A stretch of DNA of 64,000 nt from JAOPZW01 sp963764585 (lineage in GTDB: Bacteria > Actinomycetota > Thermoleophilia > Solirubrobacterales > Solirubrobacteraceae). The notes below the pieces were generated by a model. It did no database searches and was not told where the DNA came from. It worked only from the letters and a program-made list of their open reading frames with translations. Shown here one piece after another: positions 55,021 through 63,085 of this stretch; the stretch's first letter is position 1, and each line of letters begins with the position of its first letter. A program made the position numbers and the translations under genes. Where the stretch lies: NCBI GenBank assembly GCA_963764585.1, contig CAVXTB010000003.1, positions 248,001 to 312,000 of the forward strand. The letters run 5' to 3'.

Positions 55021-56409
55021 CTAGGTCGTCAGGTGGCGAGCGAACCAGTCGGCGGCGAGTCGCTGGACGGCTTCGAGCGCGCCCGCCTCCTCGAACAGAT
55101 GGGTGGCGCCCGGCACGATCTCGATGTGTGCCTCGCAGCGCAGCGCGGCCAGCGCCTCGCGGTTGAGCTGGATCACGACCGTGTCGAGGCCTCCGACGAT
55201 CAGCAGCGTCGCCGCACGCACGTGGCCGAGCCGTGGCGCTGCGAGGTCGGGCCGGCCGCCACGCGAGACGACCGCGCTGACCCGTTCGCCGAGGTCTGCC
55301 GCGGCCCACAATGCGGCGCCCGCGCCCGTGCTCGCCCCGAAGTAGCCGAGTGCGAGGCGCTCGAGGTCGGGCTGTTCGCGCACCCAGTGCGTCGCCGCGG
55401 CGAGCCGCTGGGCGAGCAGGACGATGTCGAAGACGTTGGCGCGGTGGCGCTCCTCCTCGATGGTGAGCAGGTCGATCAGCAGGGTCGCGAGCCCCGCGTC
55501 GTTGAGCGCCGCGGCGACCTGCCGGTTGCGCGGGCTGTGGCGGCTGCTGCCGCTTCCGTGTGCGAAGACGACGATGCCGACCGCGTCCGCGGGGACGACG
55601 AGGTCGCCGATGATCTGGCCGCCGTCGGGCAACGGGATCCGCGCCTCGCGCCGGCTCGCTGCGTCGCCCGGCGGCGGATCGGCACCCTCCGGCGAGGCCG
55701 CGACCAACGATTCGGGCTGACCGGCGGCAACGGCCGGCGCCCGTGCCTCGGCCAGCAGCGCCGTGACCTCCTCGTCGGAGGTCTGGCCGAAGTCCTCGTA
55801 CCAGAACCCGATCGCCCACATCGTCTTGGGCGTCTGCAGGCACACGATCTCGTCGAACTCGCCCTCGAGCGAGTCGATCGATTGTGGCGCGCCGACGGGG
55901 ACGGCCAAGACGAGCCGGCCGGGGTTGCGGTCGCGCAGCGCTCGTGCGGCCGCACGCGCGCTGCCGCCGGTCGCCAAGCCGTCGTCGACGAGGATCACCG
56001 TCCGGCCCCCGAGGTCAAGTGCAGCACGGTCGCCGCGATAGCGCTGGGCTCGCGAGCGAAGCTCCGCCTCCGCCCGGGCTACCGCGTGCTCGAGCTCCTC
56101 GGCGCTGACCAGCAGCGCGCTCACCACGTCCTTGTTCAAGACGTGCACACCGCCCTCGGCGACGGCGCCCATCCCGAGCTCCGGGTGGCCTGGCGAACCG
56201 ATCTTGCGCACGACGAGCACGTCGAGCGGCGCGTCCAGGGCACGCGCGACCTCGAAGGCGACGGGAATCCCGCCGCGCGGGAGGCCGACAACGACCGCCT
56301 CGGCTGCCACCAGCGACCGCAACCGCTCGCCCAGCTGACGACCGGCGTCGCGGCGATCGCGAAACAATCGCCCGCTCGGACCCAGCGCCTCGACCCGGCT
56401 CGCGCGCAT
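55021..56409 (-). CDS. Fusion: phosphoribosyltransferase + dienelactone-hydrolase-type alpha/beta hydrolase (Rv0571c-like)
   Basis: 462 residues. N-terminal PRT domain (1-215): VVGLPRGGIPVAFEVARAL and the PRPP loop VILVDDGLATGGSARAAARAL (about 135-155). C-terminal hydrolase (about 240-462): VVFAHGSGSSRHSPRN (oxyanion), GYFGASTGAGAALWAA (nucleophile Ser in GASTG), LIVGGLDTVV (Asp) and PGATHLFEEAG (His). Fusions of this type are known in actinobacteria; Rv0571c is in the DosR regulon. The joint substrate is unknown. Confidence 0.88.
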   Translation of the reverse strand: MRASRVEALGPSGRLFRDRRDAGRQLGERLRSLVAAEAVVVGLPRGGIPVAFEVARALDAPLDVLVVRKIGSPGHPELGMGAVAEGGVHVLNKDVVSALLVSAEELEHAVARAEAELRSRAQRYRGDRAALDLGGRTVILVDDGLATGGSARAAARALRDRNPGRLVLAVPVGAPQSIDSLEGEFDEIVCLQTPKTMWAIGFWYEDFGQTSDEEVTALLAEARAPAVAAGQPESLVAASPEGADPPPGDAASRREARIPLPDGGQIIGDLVVPADAVGIVVFAHGSGSSRHSPRNRQVAAALNDAGLATLLIDLLTIEEERHRANVFDIVLLAQRLAAATHWVREQPDLERLALGYFGASTGAGAALWAAADLGERVSAVVSRGGRPDLAAPRLGHVRAATLLIVGGLDTVVIQLNREALAALRCEAHIEIVPGATHLFEEAGALEAVQRLAADWFARHLTT

Positions 56410-56511
56410 CCTGTGGCGACGCTAACGCCGCGGCTGCCAGCCGACATCAGGGTCTTGCCGCAATGGCGCTCGATGCGCACCAACTCGTGGGCGTCGAAAG
56501 CCACTGGCGCA

Positions 56512-56800
56512 CTACCAGCGCAGCAGCGCAGCGATGCTGCCGTGGTCGCGAAGTGCCGCGGTCTCGTGGCGCACGACGACGACATGCTCGATGGCGTCGA
56601 CAGCGGTGAGCGGGGAGCCATCCGCCTGGCAGGCTCCCTCCGCGGATGCCGACAGCCGGCCACAGCGTGGACAGCGCCCGCCGACAAGCTCGACGCCCTC
56701 GACGACGAGCAGGACGTCGACGGCCTCGTGCTCAAGCGTCGCGATCACCTCGTCGAGCCCCGAGACGGCGGCGCCGCCGGTCCCGAGCGCCTCGACGGCA
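56512..56800 (-). pseudogene. C-terminal remnant of a baeRF-type (Rv2629-like) protein
   Basis: ALGTGGAAVSGLDEVIATLEHEAVDVLLVVEGVELVGGRCPRCGRLSASAEGACQADGSPLTAVD, then VVVVRHETAALRDHGSIAALLRW, match the C-terminal zinc-ribbon end of bacterial eRF1-like (baeRF) proteins. The N-terminal 250 or so residues are missing and about 15 residues before VVVVRH are deleted. The frame is open to 56910, but upstream codons are unrelated. It lies 102 bases downstream of nothing that could supply a start; the gene is probably dead. Confidence 0.65.
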
Positions 56801-56872
56801 GCTGCGCAGCGCGGCGTACATGGAGCGCCGACCTCCTCCTCGATATGCGAGGTCGTGCGAGGGGGTGCGATC

Positions 56873-56945
56873 CTGTCCGGCGACTGACCCGGAAACGCGA
56901 AGATCCCCATTGCGTGCAGGGATCTTCATGGTCTTGCAGGCTGTC
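56873..56945. repeat. 73-bp hairpin repeat, copy 1
   Basis: GAAGATCCC (56899-56907) and GGGATCTTC (56919-56927) form a perfect 9-bp stem with an 11-base loop, flanked by conserved CTGTCCGG, GACCCGGAAACGC and GCAGGCTGTC. A second copy is at 59556-59629. Read on the minus strand it is followed by GCGTTT, so it could serve as a terminator for the tRNA-like element next to it. The conservation of the flanks shows it is a repeat family, not just a hairpin. Confidence 0.7.
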
Positions 56946-56951
56946 GCGCAG

Positions 56952-57030
56952 AGCGGCGGACGAGGCTCGAACTCGCGACCCTCAGCTTGGGAAGCTGACC
57001 GCCATTCGCATGGTCAAGGGCAGCGGCCGC
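56952..57030 (-). tRNA. tRNA-Gly(CCC)-like sequence with aberrant D-arm
   Basis: Intact: anticodon arm TCAGC-TTCCCAA-GCTGA (anticodon CCC), variable loop, T-arm GCGAG-TTCGAGC-CTCGT and 3' acceptor strand CCGCCGC. The proposed 5' acceptor GCGGCCG pairs six of seven, but the D-region is about six bases too long and lacks the usual GG of the D-loop, giving 79 bases. There is no CCA. It may be a functional but odd tRNA; more likely it is a 3' tRNA fragment of the kind left at an integration site. Confidence 0.5.
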
Positions 57031-57066
57031 TCGATGAGACCAGGATGGGACCACGACCGTGGCGCT

Positions 57067-57126
57067 TCAGATCAGGCCCAGCTCGCGCGCACGCGCTACG
57101 GCGTCCTCGCGACCGCTGGCGTTGAG
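57067..57126 (-). pseudogene. C-terminal tail of a LuxR-type regulator
   Basis: The last 19 codons read NASGREDAVARARELGLI, the typical end of LuxR/NarL-type HTH regulators (R-x-E-A-V-A-R-A-R-E-L-G-L). A stop codon lies immediately upstream at 57127-57129, so nothing more of the gene remains. Very short; the call rests on this one motif. Confidence 0.5.
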
Positions 57127-57133
57127 CTAGATC

Positions 57134-57339
57134 GACCCGGGATCGGGCGGCCCCGAGAGCGACTTCACGAACCGCAACACGACGTTCCTCACGTGGAACC
57201 TGCTGCACTCGCGCGCATGCTCAAGGACGCCGGCGGCATCCCCGCGCACGGCAACCAGCGTCCCGAGTGGGACGCCGGCTGCCGCTTCGACTACGTTTGC
57301 GCGGCTGAGGCACGCCACGGTGTACGAGCAGGTAGGTGA
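57134..57339 (+). pseudogene. C-terminal remnant of a flavodoxin-family/NADPH-dependent FMN reductase-like protein
   Basis: ESDFTNRNTTFLTWNLLHS, then after a one-base shift near 57218 MLKDAGGIPAHGNQRPEWDAGCRFDYV. I know this TNRNxTFxTWNLLH...GNQRxEWDAGCRF pattern from flavodoxin-fold oxidoreductases. The N-terminal FMN-binding half is missing. No start codon or ribosome binding site precedes it. Confidence 0.5.
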
Positions 57340-57430
57340 GCGGTGGGGTGGCGGGATCAGCGTCACAGCGCCCAGGATTCCGCATGCGGTGCGCGCCATA
57401 CAGCGCTCGCGCGCGTTGTTCAGCGAATCG

Positions 57431-58423
57431 TCATGCGGCCGCGCGCAGCGCGCGCCGGTAGCGCCTGGGCGCCTCACCGCGCACGCGCGTGAAGGCGCGC
57501 GAGAACGCGAACTCGGAGGTGTAGCCGACGCCGTGCGCGATAACGCTGACCGGCTCGGTCGTCTCGCGCAGGCGGCGGGCGGCGAGGTCCATGCGCCAGC
57601 GCGTGAGGTAGGTGAGCGGTGGCTCGCCGACCAGCTCGGTGAACCGCCGCGCGAGCGTCGCGCGGCCGAGGTTGACCGACTGCGCGAGCGACGCAAGCGT
57701 CCACGGCTCGGCCGGCCGCGCGTGCATGACCGCGATCACCTCCGCGATCTGCGCGTCGCGCAGGGCGCGCAGCCAGCACGCTCCGCCGCCCTCGCGCTCG
57801 AGCCATTCGCGCAGCACCTGTACGAAGAGCACGTCGGTGAGCCGCGTGACTACGGAGCGCGAGCCGGGCGAGCGGCCGCCGAGCTCACCTCCGAGCAGAC
57901 GCAGCGTCGACTGGATCGGGCCGCCGTCGCCGGGCGCGTCCGCGGGGATGTGCACGACCGGCGGCAGCAGGGATAGCAGCGGGTGCGCGACCTCGTGGTC
58001 GTAGTCGTGCGCCGCGCAGATGAAGCGCGTCACGGCGCCCGGGCCGGCGATCAGTAGGTCGCCGTCGGGCGTCATGAGCTCCTCCTTCGCGACGCGGTCG
58101 TAGGCGCGCGTGCGGCCGTCGGGCGTGCTGACCATGTCGTGCGCGCTACCGGTCGGAAGCAGCACGACGTCGCCGGGCATGAGCTGCAGCGGCGCGCTGC
58201 CGTCGAGCCGCAGCCAGCACGTGCCGGCCGTGATCGCGTGAAACGCGGCGCCCGGCATCGAGGAAAGGCGCATGCCCCAGGGATCGTTGGCGCACACGTG
58301 CGCGAGCACCGCGCCACGCACGCGGCTGACGTCGAGCACCTCAGCGAGCGGGTCCACAACCGCATCGTACCGTCCATCTCGACCGCTGAGACGAACGGGC
58401 ATGAGATTGCGCAGATCAGTCAT
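57431..58423 (-). CDS. AraC-family regulator with cupin_6 N-terminal domain
   Basis: 330 residues. The cupin_6-type ligand domain (about 20-200) includes GTCWLRLDGSAPLQLMPGDVVLLPTGSAHDM. The AraC HTH pair (about 225-325) is AEPWTLASLAQSVNLGRATLARRFTELVGEPPLTYLTRWRMDLAARRLRETTEPVSVIAHGVGYTSEFAFSRAFTRVRGEAPRRYR, complete and canonical. Regulators of this subgroup usually sit divergent from a short-chain dehydrogenase or similar gene that they control; here the facing gene is a broken fragment at 58458. Confidence 0.9.
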   Translation of the reverse strand: MTDLRNLMPVRLSGRDGRYDAVVDPLAEVLDVSRVRGAVLAHVCANDPWGMRLSSMPGAAFHAITAGTCWLRLDGSAPLQLMPGDVVLLPTGSAHDMVSTPDGRTRAYDRVAKEELMTPDGDLLIAGPGAVTRFICAAHDYDHEVAHPLLSLLPPVVHIPADAPGDGGPIQSTLRLLGGELGGRSPGSRSVVTRLTDVLFVQVLREWLEREGGGACWLRALRDAQIAEVIAVMHARPAEPWTLASLAQSVNLGRATLARRFTELVGEPPLTYLTRWRMDLAARRLRETTEPVSVIAHGVGYTSEFAFSRAFTRVRGEAPRRYRRALRAAA

Positions 58424-58457
58424 TCAACATCCCGGCAATGCCCCGTACGGTCGACGC

Positions 58458-58629
58458 ATGACCACATCCACCCCATCCACGACCTCGCTGACCGCGGCGA
58501 CGCTGGGAGCTGCCGGCGCCGGCGGTGCTCGTCGTCGACGCCGACGGCACCATCCGCGATGCGTCGGTCGCCGGCGATTACCGCTGGCGCGTCGGCCCCG
58601 ACGAGGTGCTCGCAGCGCTGCGCGCCTGA
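58458..58629 (+). pseudogene. Chimeric fragment: start of an unknown gene joined to a redoxin C-terminus
   Basis: The divergent partner of the AraC gene begins at ATG 58458 (MTTSTPSTTSLTAATL) but after 16 codons runs into WELPAPAVLVVDADGTIRDASVAGDYRWRVGPDEVLAALRA, read in another frame and ending with TGA at 58627. The latter is the C-terminal end of an AhpC/TSA-type peroxiredoxin. The N-terminal piece could be the start of the dehydrogenase whose C-terminal half reappears at 59231. Confidence 0.55.
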
Positions 58630-58650
58630 GCGGTTTCGAAACGGGCCCGG

Positions 58651-59079
58651 ATGCCCTACACGATGACTCCCGACGAGATCCATGCCTTCCTCAGCCACGG
58701 CACACGCACGGCCAAGCTCGCTACGAGCGGGCCCGGCGGACAACCGCACGTGATGCCGGTGTGGTTCGTGCTCGACGGCGAGGAGTTGGTGTTCACGACA
58801 TGGGGCGACTCAGTCAAGGGCCGGAACCTCCGCCGAAATCCGCGCGCGGCGGTGATCGTCGACGACGAAGTCGCCCCATATGCGTTCGTCCACATCCGTG
58901 GCCACGTCACGCTCAGCGAGGACCTCGAGGAGCTGCTGCGCTTCGCCACGCCGATCGGCCGCCGGTACATGGGCGCCGACCGAGCCGGGGAGTTCGGCCG
59001 CCGAAATGCCGTGCCCGGCGAGCTGCTGGTGCGGCTCCGACCGGAGCGTGTGATCGCAGCGGCGGACGTCGCCGGCTAA
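58651..59079 (+). CDS. PPOX-class flavin/F420-dependent oxidoreductase
   Basis: 142 residues, complete. MTPDEIHAFLSHGTRTAKLATSGPGGQPHVMPVWFVLDGEELVFTTWGDSVKGRNLRRNPRAAVIVDDE is the split beta-barrel core with the K-x-R-N-L-R-R-N-P motif shared by F420-binding FDOR-B members. It probably uses F420 or FMN to reduce or detoxify small molecules. It sits as an intact gene between fragments of unrelated genes, so its neighbourhood has been rearranged. Confidence 0.85.
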   Translation: MPYTMTPDEIHAFLSHGTRTAKLATSGPGGQPHVMPVWFVLDGEELVFTTWGDSVKGRNLRRNPRAAVIVDDEVAPYAFVHIRGHVTLSEDLEELLRFATPIGRRYMGADRAGEFGRRNAVPGELLVRLRPERVIAAADVAG

Positions 59080-59086
59080 TCGGCTC

Positions 59087-59560
59087 GTGCACGACTTTCC
59101 GCTGTTCCCGCTCGACCTGGTCGCGCTTCCCCACGAGCTGATCCCGCTGCACAGCTTCGAGGAGCGGTTCAAGACGATGATGAACGAGCGCCTGCGGGCC
59201 GAATGCGAGTTCGGCATCGTCTGGCTCCTGAGCCTCGCGAGCACGCCGCCGATGGCGGGCTACTCGGCGTCCAAGGCGGCCGCCCACTCGCTCACCCACG
59301 CACTACGGCCTGTCCTCCGCGAACGCGGGATGACTGTGCACGGCGTCTATCCCGCTGGCATCGACACCGACATGCTTGACGGCATCGACGCTCCGAAGAC
59401 CTCGCCGGCGGAGGTTGCGGCCCGCCTCCTGGACGGCCTCGAAGCCGTCGACGAGGACATCTTGGGCGACCCAACGCCGAGGGAATGGCCGCCATCTGGT
59501 GGAGCGACCCGAAGGCCGTCGAACACGCGCTCTCGGGCGCCACGGCCGCGGAGGCCTGTC
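59087..59560 (+). pseudogene. In-frame chimera: LON N-terminal domain fragment joined to SDR C-terminal half
   Basis: Codons 1-47 read FPLFPLDLVALPHELIPLHSFEERFKTMMNERLRAECEFGIVWL, the start of a LON substrate-binding domain protein. At about 59229 this switches without a frame change to SLASTPPMAGYSASKAAAHSLTHALRPVLRERGMTVHGVYPAGIDTDML, the catalytic YxxxK and C-terminal half of a short-chain dehydrogenase. Its tail MAAIWWSDPKAVEHALSGATAAE continues in another frame from 59485. Neither domain is complete. The junction looks like a recombination scar. Confidence 0.7.
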
Positions 59561-59629
59561 CGGGGAGCCGACCCGGAAACGCGAAGATCCCTGCGGTTGG
59601 CAGGGAGCTTCAGGTCCTAGCAGGCCGTC
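59556..59629. repeat. 73-bp hairpin repeat, copy 2
   Basis: GAAGATCCC (59583-59591) and GGGAGCTTC (59603-59611), same 11-base loop as copy 1, with flanks CTGTCCGG, GACCCGGAAACGC and GCAGGCCGTC. It directly follows the TetR stop (59628) on the minus strand, so it could be that gene's terminator. Same orientation as copy 1, 2.7 kb away; the rearranged segment lies between the two copies. Confidence 0.7.
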
Positions 59630-60233
59630 ATCGGACCTGGACCCGGTTGCGAATCGCCCCGCGTGCCCGCTCGAAGGCGGCCGTGTTCCCCTGGAGGATG
59701 AAGGATGTGTTGGCGGCGACGAGCAGCGCCTGGAGCTCGAAGGCGAGCTGGGCGGGATCGGTGCCCGGGTCGAGCTCGCCGCGCTCCTGCGCCTCGCGCG
59801 CGAGCCGCTCGAGCAGCGCCAGCCACTCGCGCTGCTGGGCGGCGATCGCGTCACGCACCGGTCCTGGACGGGTGCCGATGTCGGCCGCAGCGGCGGAGAA
59901 GAAGCAGCCGCCGGGGAAGACGCGGCGCTCTACGTGCGAGAGGAACTCCTCGCAGGCGGCGAGCAGGCGCTGAATCCCTTTCGGTGCGCCGAGCGCCGGC
60001 CGCAGCACCTCGGTGACGAAGGTCTCGCGCGCGGCATCGATCGTCGCCAGCTGCAGCTCCTGCTTGGAGCCGAAGTGGGCGTACAGGCCGCTCTTGCTCA
60101 TCCCGATCGCGTTCGCGAGGCCGCCGATCGAGAGGCCTTCGAGCCCGACGACCGTCGCCAGCCGCGCCGCCTCGTCGAGAATCGCGGCCCGCGTCCGCTC
60201 TCCCTTCGTGCGCGTCTCGGTGTCGATCACCAC
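59628..60233 (-). CDS. TetR-family repressor
   Basis: 201 residues. HTH at about 18-60: RTRAAILDEAARLATVVGLEGLSIGGLANAIGMSKSGLYAHFGSKQELQLATI, standard TetR. The ligand domain has ACEEFLSHVERRVFPGGCFFSAAAADIGTRPGPVRDAIA, typical of the TetR_C subgroup with a GGC motif. Divergent from the flavoprotein at 60316; the gap contains two operator-like repeats 32 bases apart. It very likely represses both genes. Confidence 0.92.
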   Translation of the reverse strand: MVIDTETRTKGERTRAAILDEAARLATVVGLEGLSIGGLANAIGMSKSGLYAHFGSKQELQLATIDAARETFVTEVLRPALGAPKGIQRLLAACEEFLSHVERRVFPGGCFFSAAAADIGTRPGPVRDAIAAQQREWLALLERLAREAQERGELDPGTDPAQLAFELQALLVAANTSFILQGNTAAFERARGAIRNRVQVR

Positions 60234-60249
60234 CCGTCACAGCATAAAG

Positions 60250-60299
60250 GAACGATCGTGCTATTCTATCCGTGCCGAATAGAACGACCGGTGCTTTTC
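60250..60299. promoter_or_regulatory. Tandem TetR operators in the divergent promoter
   Basis: GAACGATCGTGCTATTC (60250-60266) is repeated as GAACGACCGGTGCTTTTC (60282-60299), period 32 bases, i.e. about three helical turns. Together the outer parts form CGATCGTGCTATTC-N10-GAATAGAACGACCG, a 12 of 14 match inverted repeat. Site 1 is close to the TetR-type palindrome centred on CGATCG. They lie between the TetR start (60233) and the flavoprotein start (60316). Confidence 0.65.
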
Positions 60300-60315
60300 A
60301 ACCGCCGGGGGGGAC

Positions 60316-61731
60316 GTGGTCATCAACACCGATTACGTGGTCGTGGGGTCGGGCGCGACCGGCCTTGCGTTCGCCGACGCGCTGGTGACCGAGGCCGATG
60401 TCGAGGTGACCGTGATCGACCGCCGGCGCGGCCCCGGGGGCCACTGGCAGGACGCGTATCCGTTCGTCCGTCTGCACAGCCCGTCGGCGTACTACGGGGT
60501 CAACTCGCTTGCGCTGGGTGGCGACCGCATCGACGAGGCCGGCGAGAACGCGGGCTACTACGAACGAGCGACGGGCGACGAGGTCCGCGACTACTTCGCC
60601 CTCGCGGCCGAGCGGCTTGCGGCGACGGGGCGGGTCCGCATCCTCGGCGGGCACGAACACCTTGGGCACGATGCCGACGGCGAGCAGGTGCGCGACGTGA
60701 GCACCGGCGCCATTCACGTCATCGCCGCGCGTCGCGGGGTGGTCGACGCGCGCTACCTGGAGGCGTCGGTGCCGGCGACGCACACGCCGTCCTTCGATGT
60801 CGCCTCCGGCGCTGGCGTCGTGCCGGTCAACGAGCTCCCGGCCACGGCGCTATCGGCCTCCTCCTACACCGTGCTCGGCTCGGGCAAGACGGCGGTCGAC
60901 GCATGCGGCTGGCTCCTGGACAACGACGTGGCGCCGGAGCGGATCCGCTGGGTCCGGCCCCGTGACGCCTGGTTTCACGATCGCGCCCATTTCCAGCCCC
61001 TGGAGCAGGTCCGCGCGATCATGGCCGGCATCTCCCTCGATGCCCAGGCCGGCGCCGAGGCGAGCGACATCGACGACCTGTTCCAGCGGCTCGAGGACTC
61101 GGGGCGCCTCTTCCGCCTCGACCCGTCGTCCCGGGCAACGATGTACCGCGGCACGATGCTCAGCACGCGCGAGCTCGACGCGCTGCGGCAGATCGAGAAC
61201 GTCGTCAGGCTCGGGCGCGTCCGGCGCATCGACGCCGACCGGATCATCCTCGAGCAGGGGGAGGTCCCGACCGGCCCGGACGTCCTGCACGTGGACTGCA
61301 CCGCGCTCGGCCTGCGCGACGCCCCGGGCACACCCATCTTCCAACCGGGCCGGATCGTGCTCCAGCAGGTCCGGCACAACTCGCCGACGTTCAACGCGGC
61401 GCTCGTGGGGTTCGTCGAGGCCCACCGGGAGGACGACGCCGAGAAGAACCGGCTCTGCCCACCCAACCCCTACGCCAGCAGCATCTACGACTGGCCGCGG
61501 ATGGTGAGCCGCACGTGGAGGACGGAGCAGCGCTGGGCGCGCGAGCCCGAGCTCGTCGCTTGGCTGATGGACAGCCGGCTCAACCTGCTGCGCGCGCTGC
61601 CGGAGCACGCGGCTGAGGAGCCCGTGCAGGTGGCATTGAAGCGCTTCGTGACGCACGTCGGCCCCGCGATCGAGCGGATGAGGCAGTTCGATGGGTCGGG
61701 CCGCGCCACCTCGATCGAAACGCGCGCATGA
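60316..61731 (+). CDS. FAD/NAD(P)-dependent oxidoreductase (flavin monooxygenase-like)
   Basis: 471 residues from GTG 60316 after a G-rich ribosome binding site. The FAD Rossmann motif is YVVVGSGATGLAFADALV, with VIDRRRGPGGHWQDAYPFVRLHSPSAYYGVNS following as in flavin-containing monooxygenases. A second dinucleotide motif is VLGSGKTAVDACGWLLD. A conserved C-terminal part contains PYASSIYDWPRMVSRTWRTEQRW. It may act on a lipophilic or toxic compound sensed by the divergent TetR. Substrate unknown. Confidence 0.87.
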   Translation: MVINTDYVVVGSGATGLAFADALVTEADVEVTVIDRRRGPGGHWQDAYPFVRLHSPSAYYGVNSLALGGDRIDEAGENAGYYERATGDEVRDYFALAAERLAATGRVRILGGHEHLGHDADGEQVRDVSTGAIHVIAARRGVVDARYLEASVPATHTPSFDVASGAGVVPVNELPATALSASSYTVLGSGKTAVDACGWLLDNDVAPERIRWVRPRDAWFHDRAHFQPLEQVRAIMAGISLDAQAGAEASDIDDLFQRLEDSGRLFRLDPSSRATMYRGTMLSTRELDALRQIENVVRLGRVRRIDADRIILEQGEVPTGPDVLHVDCTALGLRDAPGTPIFQPGRIVLQQVRHNSPTFNAALVGFVEAHREDDAEKNRLCPPNPYASSIYDWPRMVSRTWRTEQRWAREPELVAWLMDSRLNLLRALPEHAAEEPVQVALKRFVTHVGPAIERMRQFDGSGRATSIETRA

Positions 61732-61732
61732 C

Positions 61733-62873
61733 TGATCGAGCCGAGGTGGTTCGAAATCGCGGGCAGCCGAGGAGTCGGCCCGCCGGCAAACGACGCGCGC
61801 GGGCGAGCGCCGGCGCCGCCGCGACGCACGCGAGCGGCACGAGGAACAGCCAGATGCGCTCGGTCTCGGCCTTCGTGAACCCGGCCGCGGCGGTGATCGC
61901 CACGACCACGGCGAGCGCGACGGCCGCGTCGGCCCCGCGCGCGAGGGCACGCAGTGTGCCGGCGGCGATCGGTAGCGCGAGCATCGCGCCCCACGCCACC
62001 GGCGAGCCGAACGCCCAGAACGCGTCGGGGCGCACTGCCGCGACGCCGTTGCGGTAAACGCCGGCGGTGGCGCGCAGCGTGCCGATCGGGTCGTAGCCGT
62101 AGGCGGCGGCGAGCCCGGCGTTCAGGCGATCCATCCGGCGGCACAGGTGGCGGCGAGCGCGGCGGCCGCGCGGACGCCGTGGCGGCGCCAGGTGATCACG
62201 GCCGCCCACGCGCCGACCGCCAACAACGCCCACGACATCAAGCTCGCCACGGCGAGCGCGATCGCACCCGCGATGCGGTGCCCACGTGCCAGTCGGCAGG
62301 CGGCGCGAGGCCGCATGTGGCGAAGAGGTAGTCGAAGGACGTGACACCGAACAGCAGGATCAGCGGCGACGCGGCGAACAGCAGTGCGGCGACGCGCGCA
62401 TCCCGCTCGCCACCGAGCGTGCGGCCGAGCGCGTACGTCAGCGGCGCGCCGAGAGCGCCCGCGCCGATGCACAGCGCGGCCGCGCCGGCGGCCGTCGTGA
62501 TGCCGAGCGCCTCGAGGAGGAGCAGGGGCCCGGGCGGGTGGCCGGCGAAGTTGACAGGCAGCGCCGGCACGAGCTCGGCGAAACGATCGAGGTAGAAGCG
62601 CGTGCCGTAGGAGAGGGCGGGCAGTCCCGGGAGGTATTCGTTGGCTGCCTCGAACGATCCGCCTCGATGCAGGTCGAAGACGCGGTCCCAGCCGCCGACG
62701 CCGGCGCGCGCGAGGTTGAGGGCGAGACCGAGGCCGAGCGCGAGCGCCGTGGCGCCGGCAGCGAAGCGGCCCGCGCAGCCGACGCGCGCCAGCCGCGCAG
62801 CGAGCGGCCCGGCGAGGATGGCGGCAGCGACCGCGACGGCGGCGAGCGGGTGCAGGCGCGGCCCCCAAACCAT
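61733..62873 (-). pseudogene. Broken polytopic membrane glycosyltransferase-like gene
   Basis: From ATG 62873 one frame gives HPLAAVAVAAAILAGPLAARLARVG through HPPGPLLLLEALGITTAAGAAALCIGAGALGAPLTYALGRTLGG to SFDYLFATCGLAPPADW. A second frame continues with GAIALAVASLMSWALLAVGAWAAVITWRRHG (to about 62140), and a third with GLAAAYGYDPIGTLRATAGVYRNG and GFTKAETERIWLFLVPLACVA. The order and the TKAExERIWLF motif near the end suit PMT/ArnT- or GT87-like lipid-linked-sugar transferases. Two frameshifts (about 62300 and 62135) kill it. The open frame extends upstream to 63275 but without clear homology. Confidence 0.65.
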
Positions 62874-63085
62874 CACGAAGGGCGGCGATGCCGTACCCAG
62901 GCCGCCGTGGAGATGGCGGATCAAGAGCCCGGTAAGATCGGGGCGACTTCCGATCGTCACCGTCGCGCTCGTGTTCCAGGCGCTGATGGTCGAGGTGCTC
63001 TTCGACACGATCTGGTGATCCCGGTCCGCGCCGCGCCGACTTCTGCGTTCGCTCAGCTGGGAGCGTTCGGGCAGACGTCGTTCGG

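Noticed and set aside
62641..63018. Plus-strand frame ending in a hydrophobic LPIVTVALVFQALMVEVLF segment
   Set aside because: Only the last 25 codons look membrane-like; the rest is antisense to the broken glycosyltransferase. Could be a gene fragment, but not supportable.
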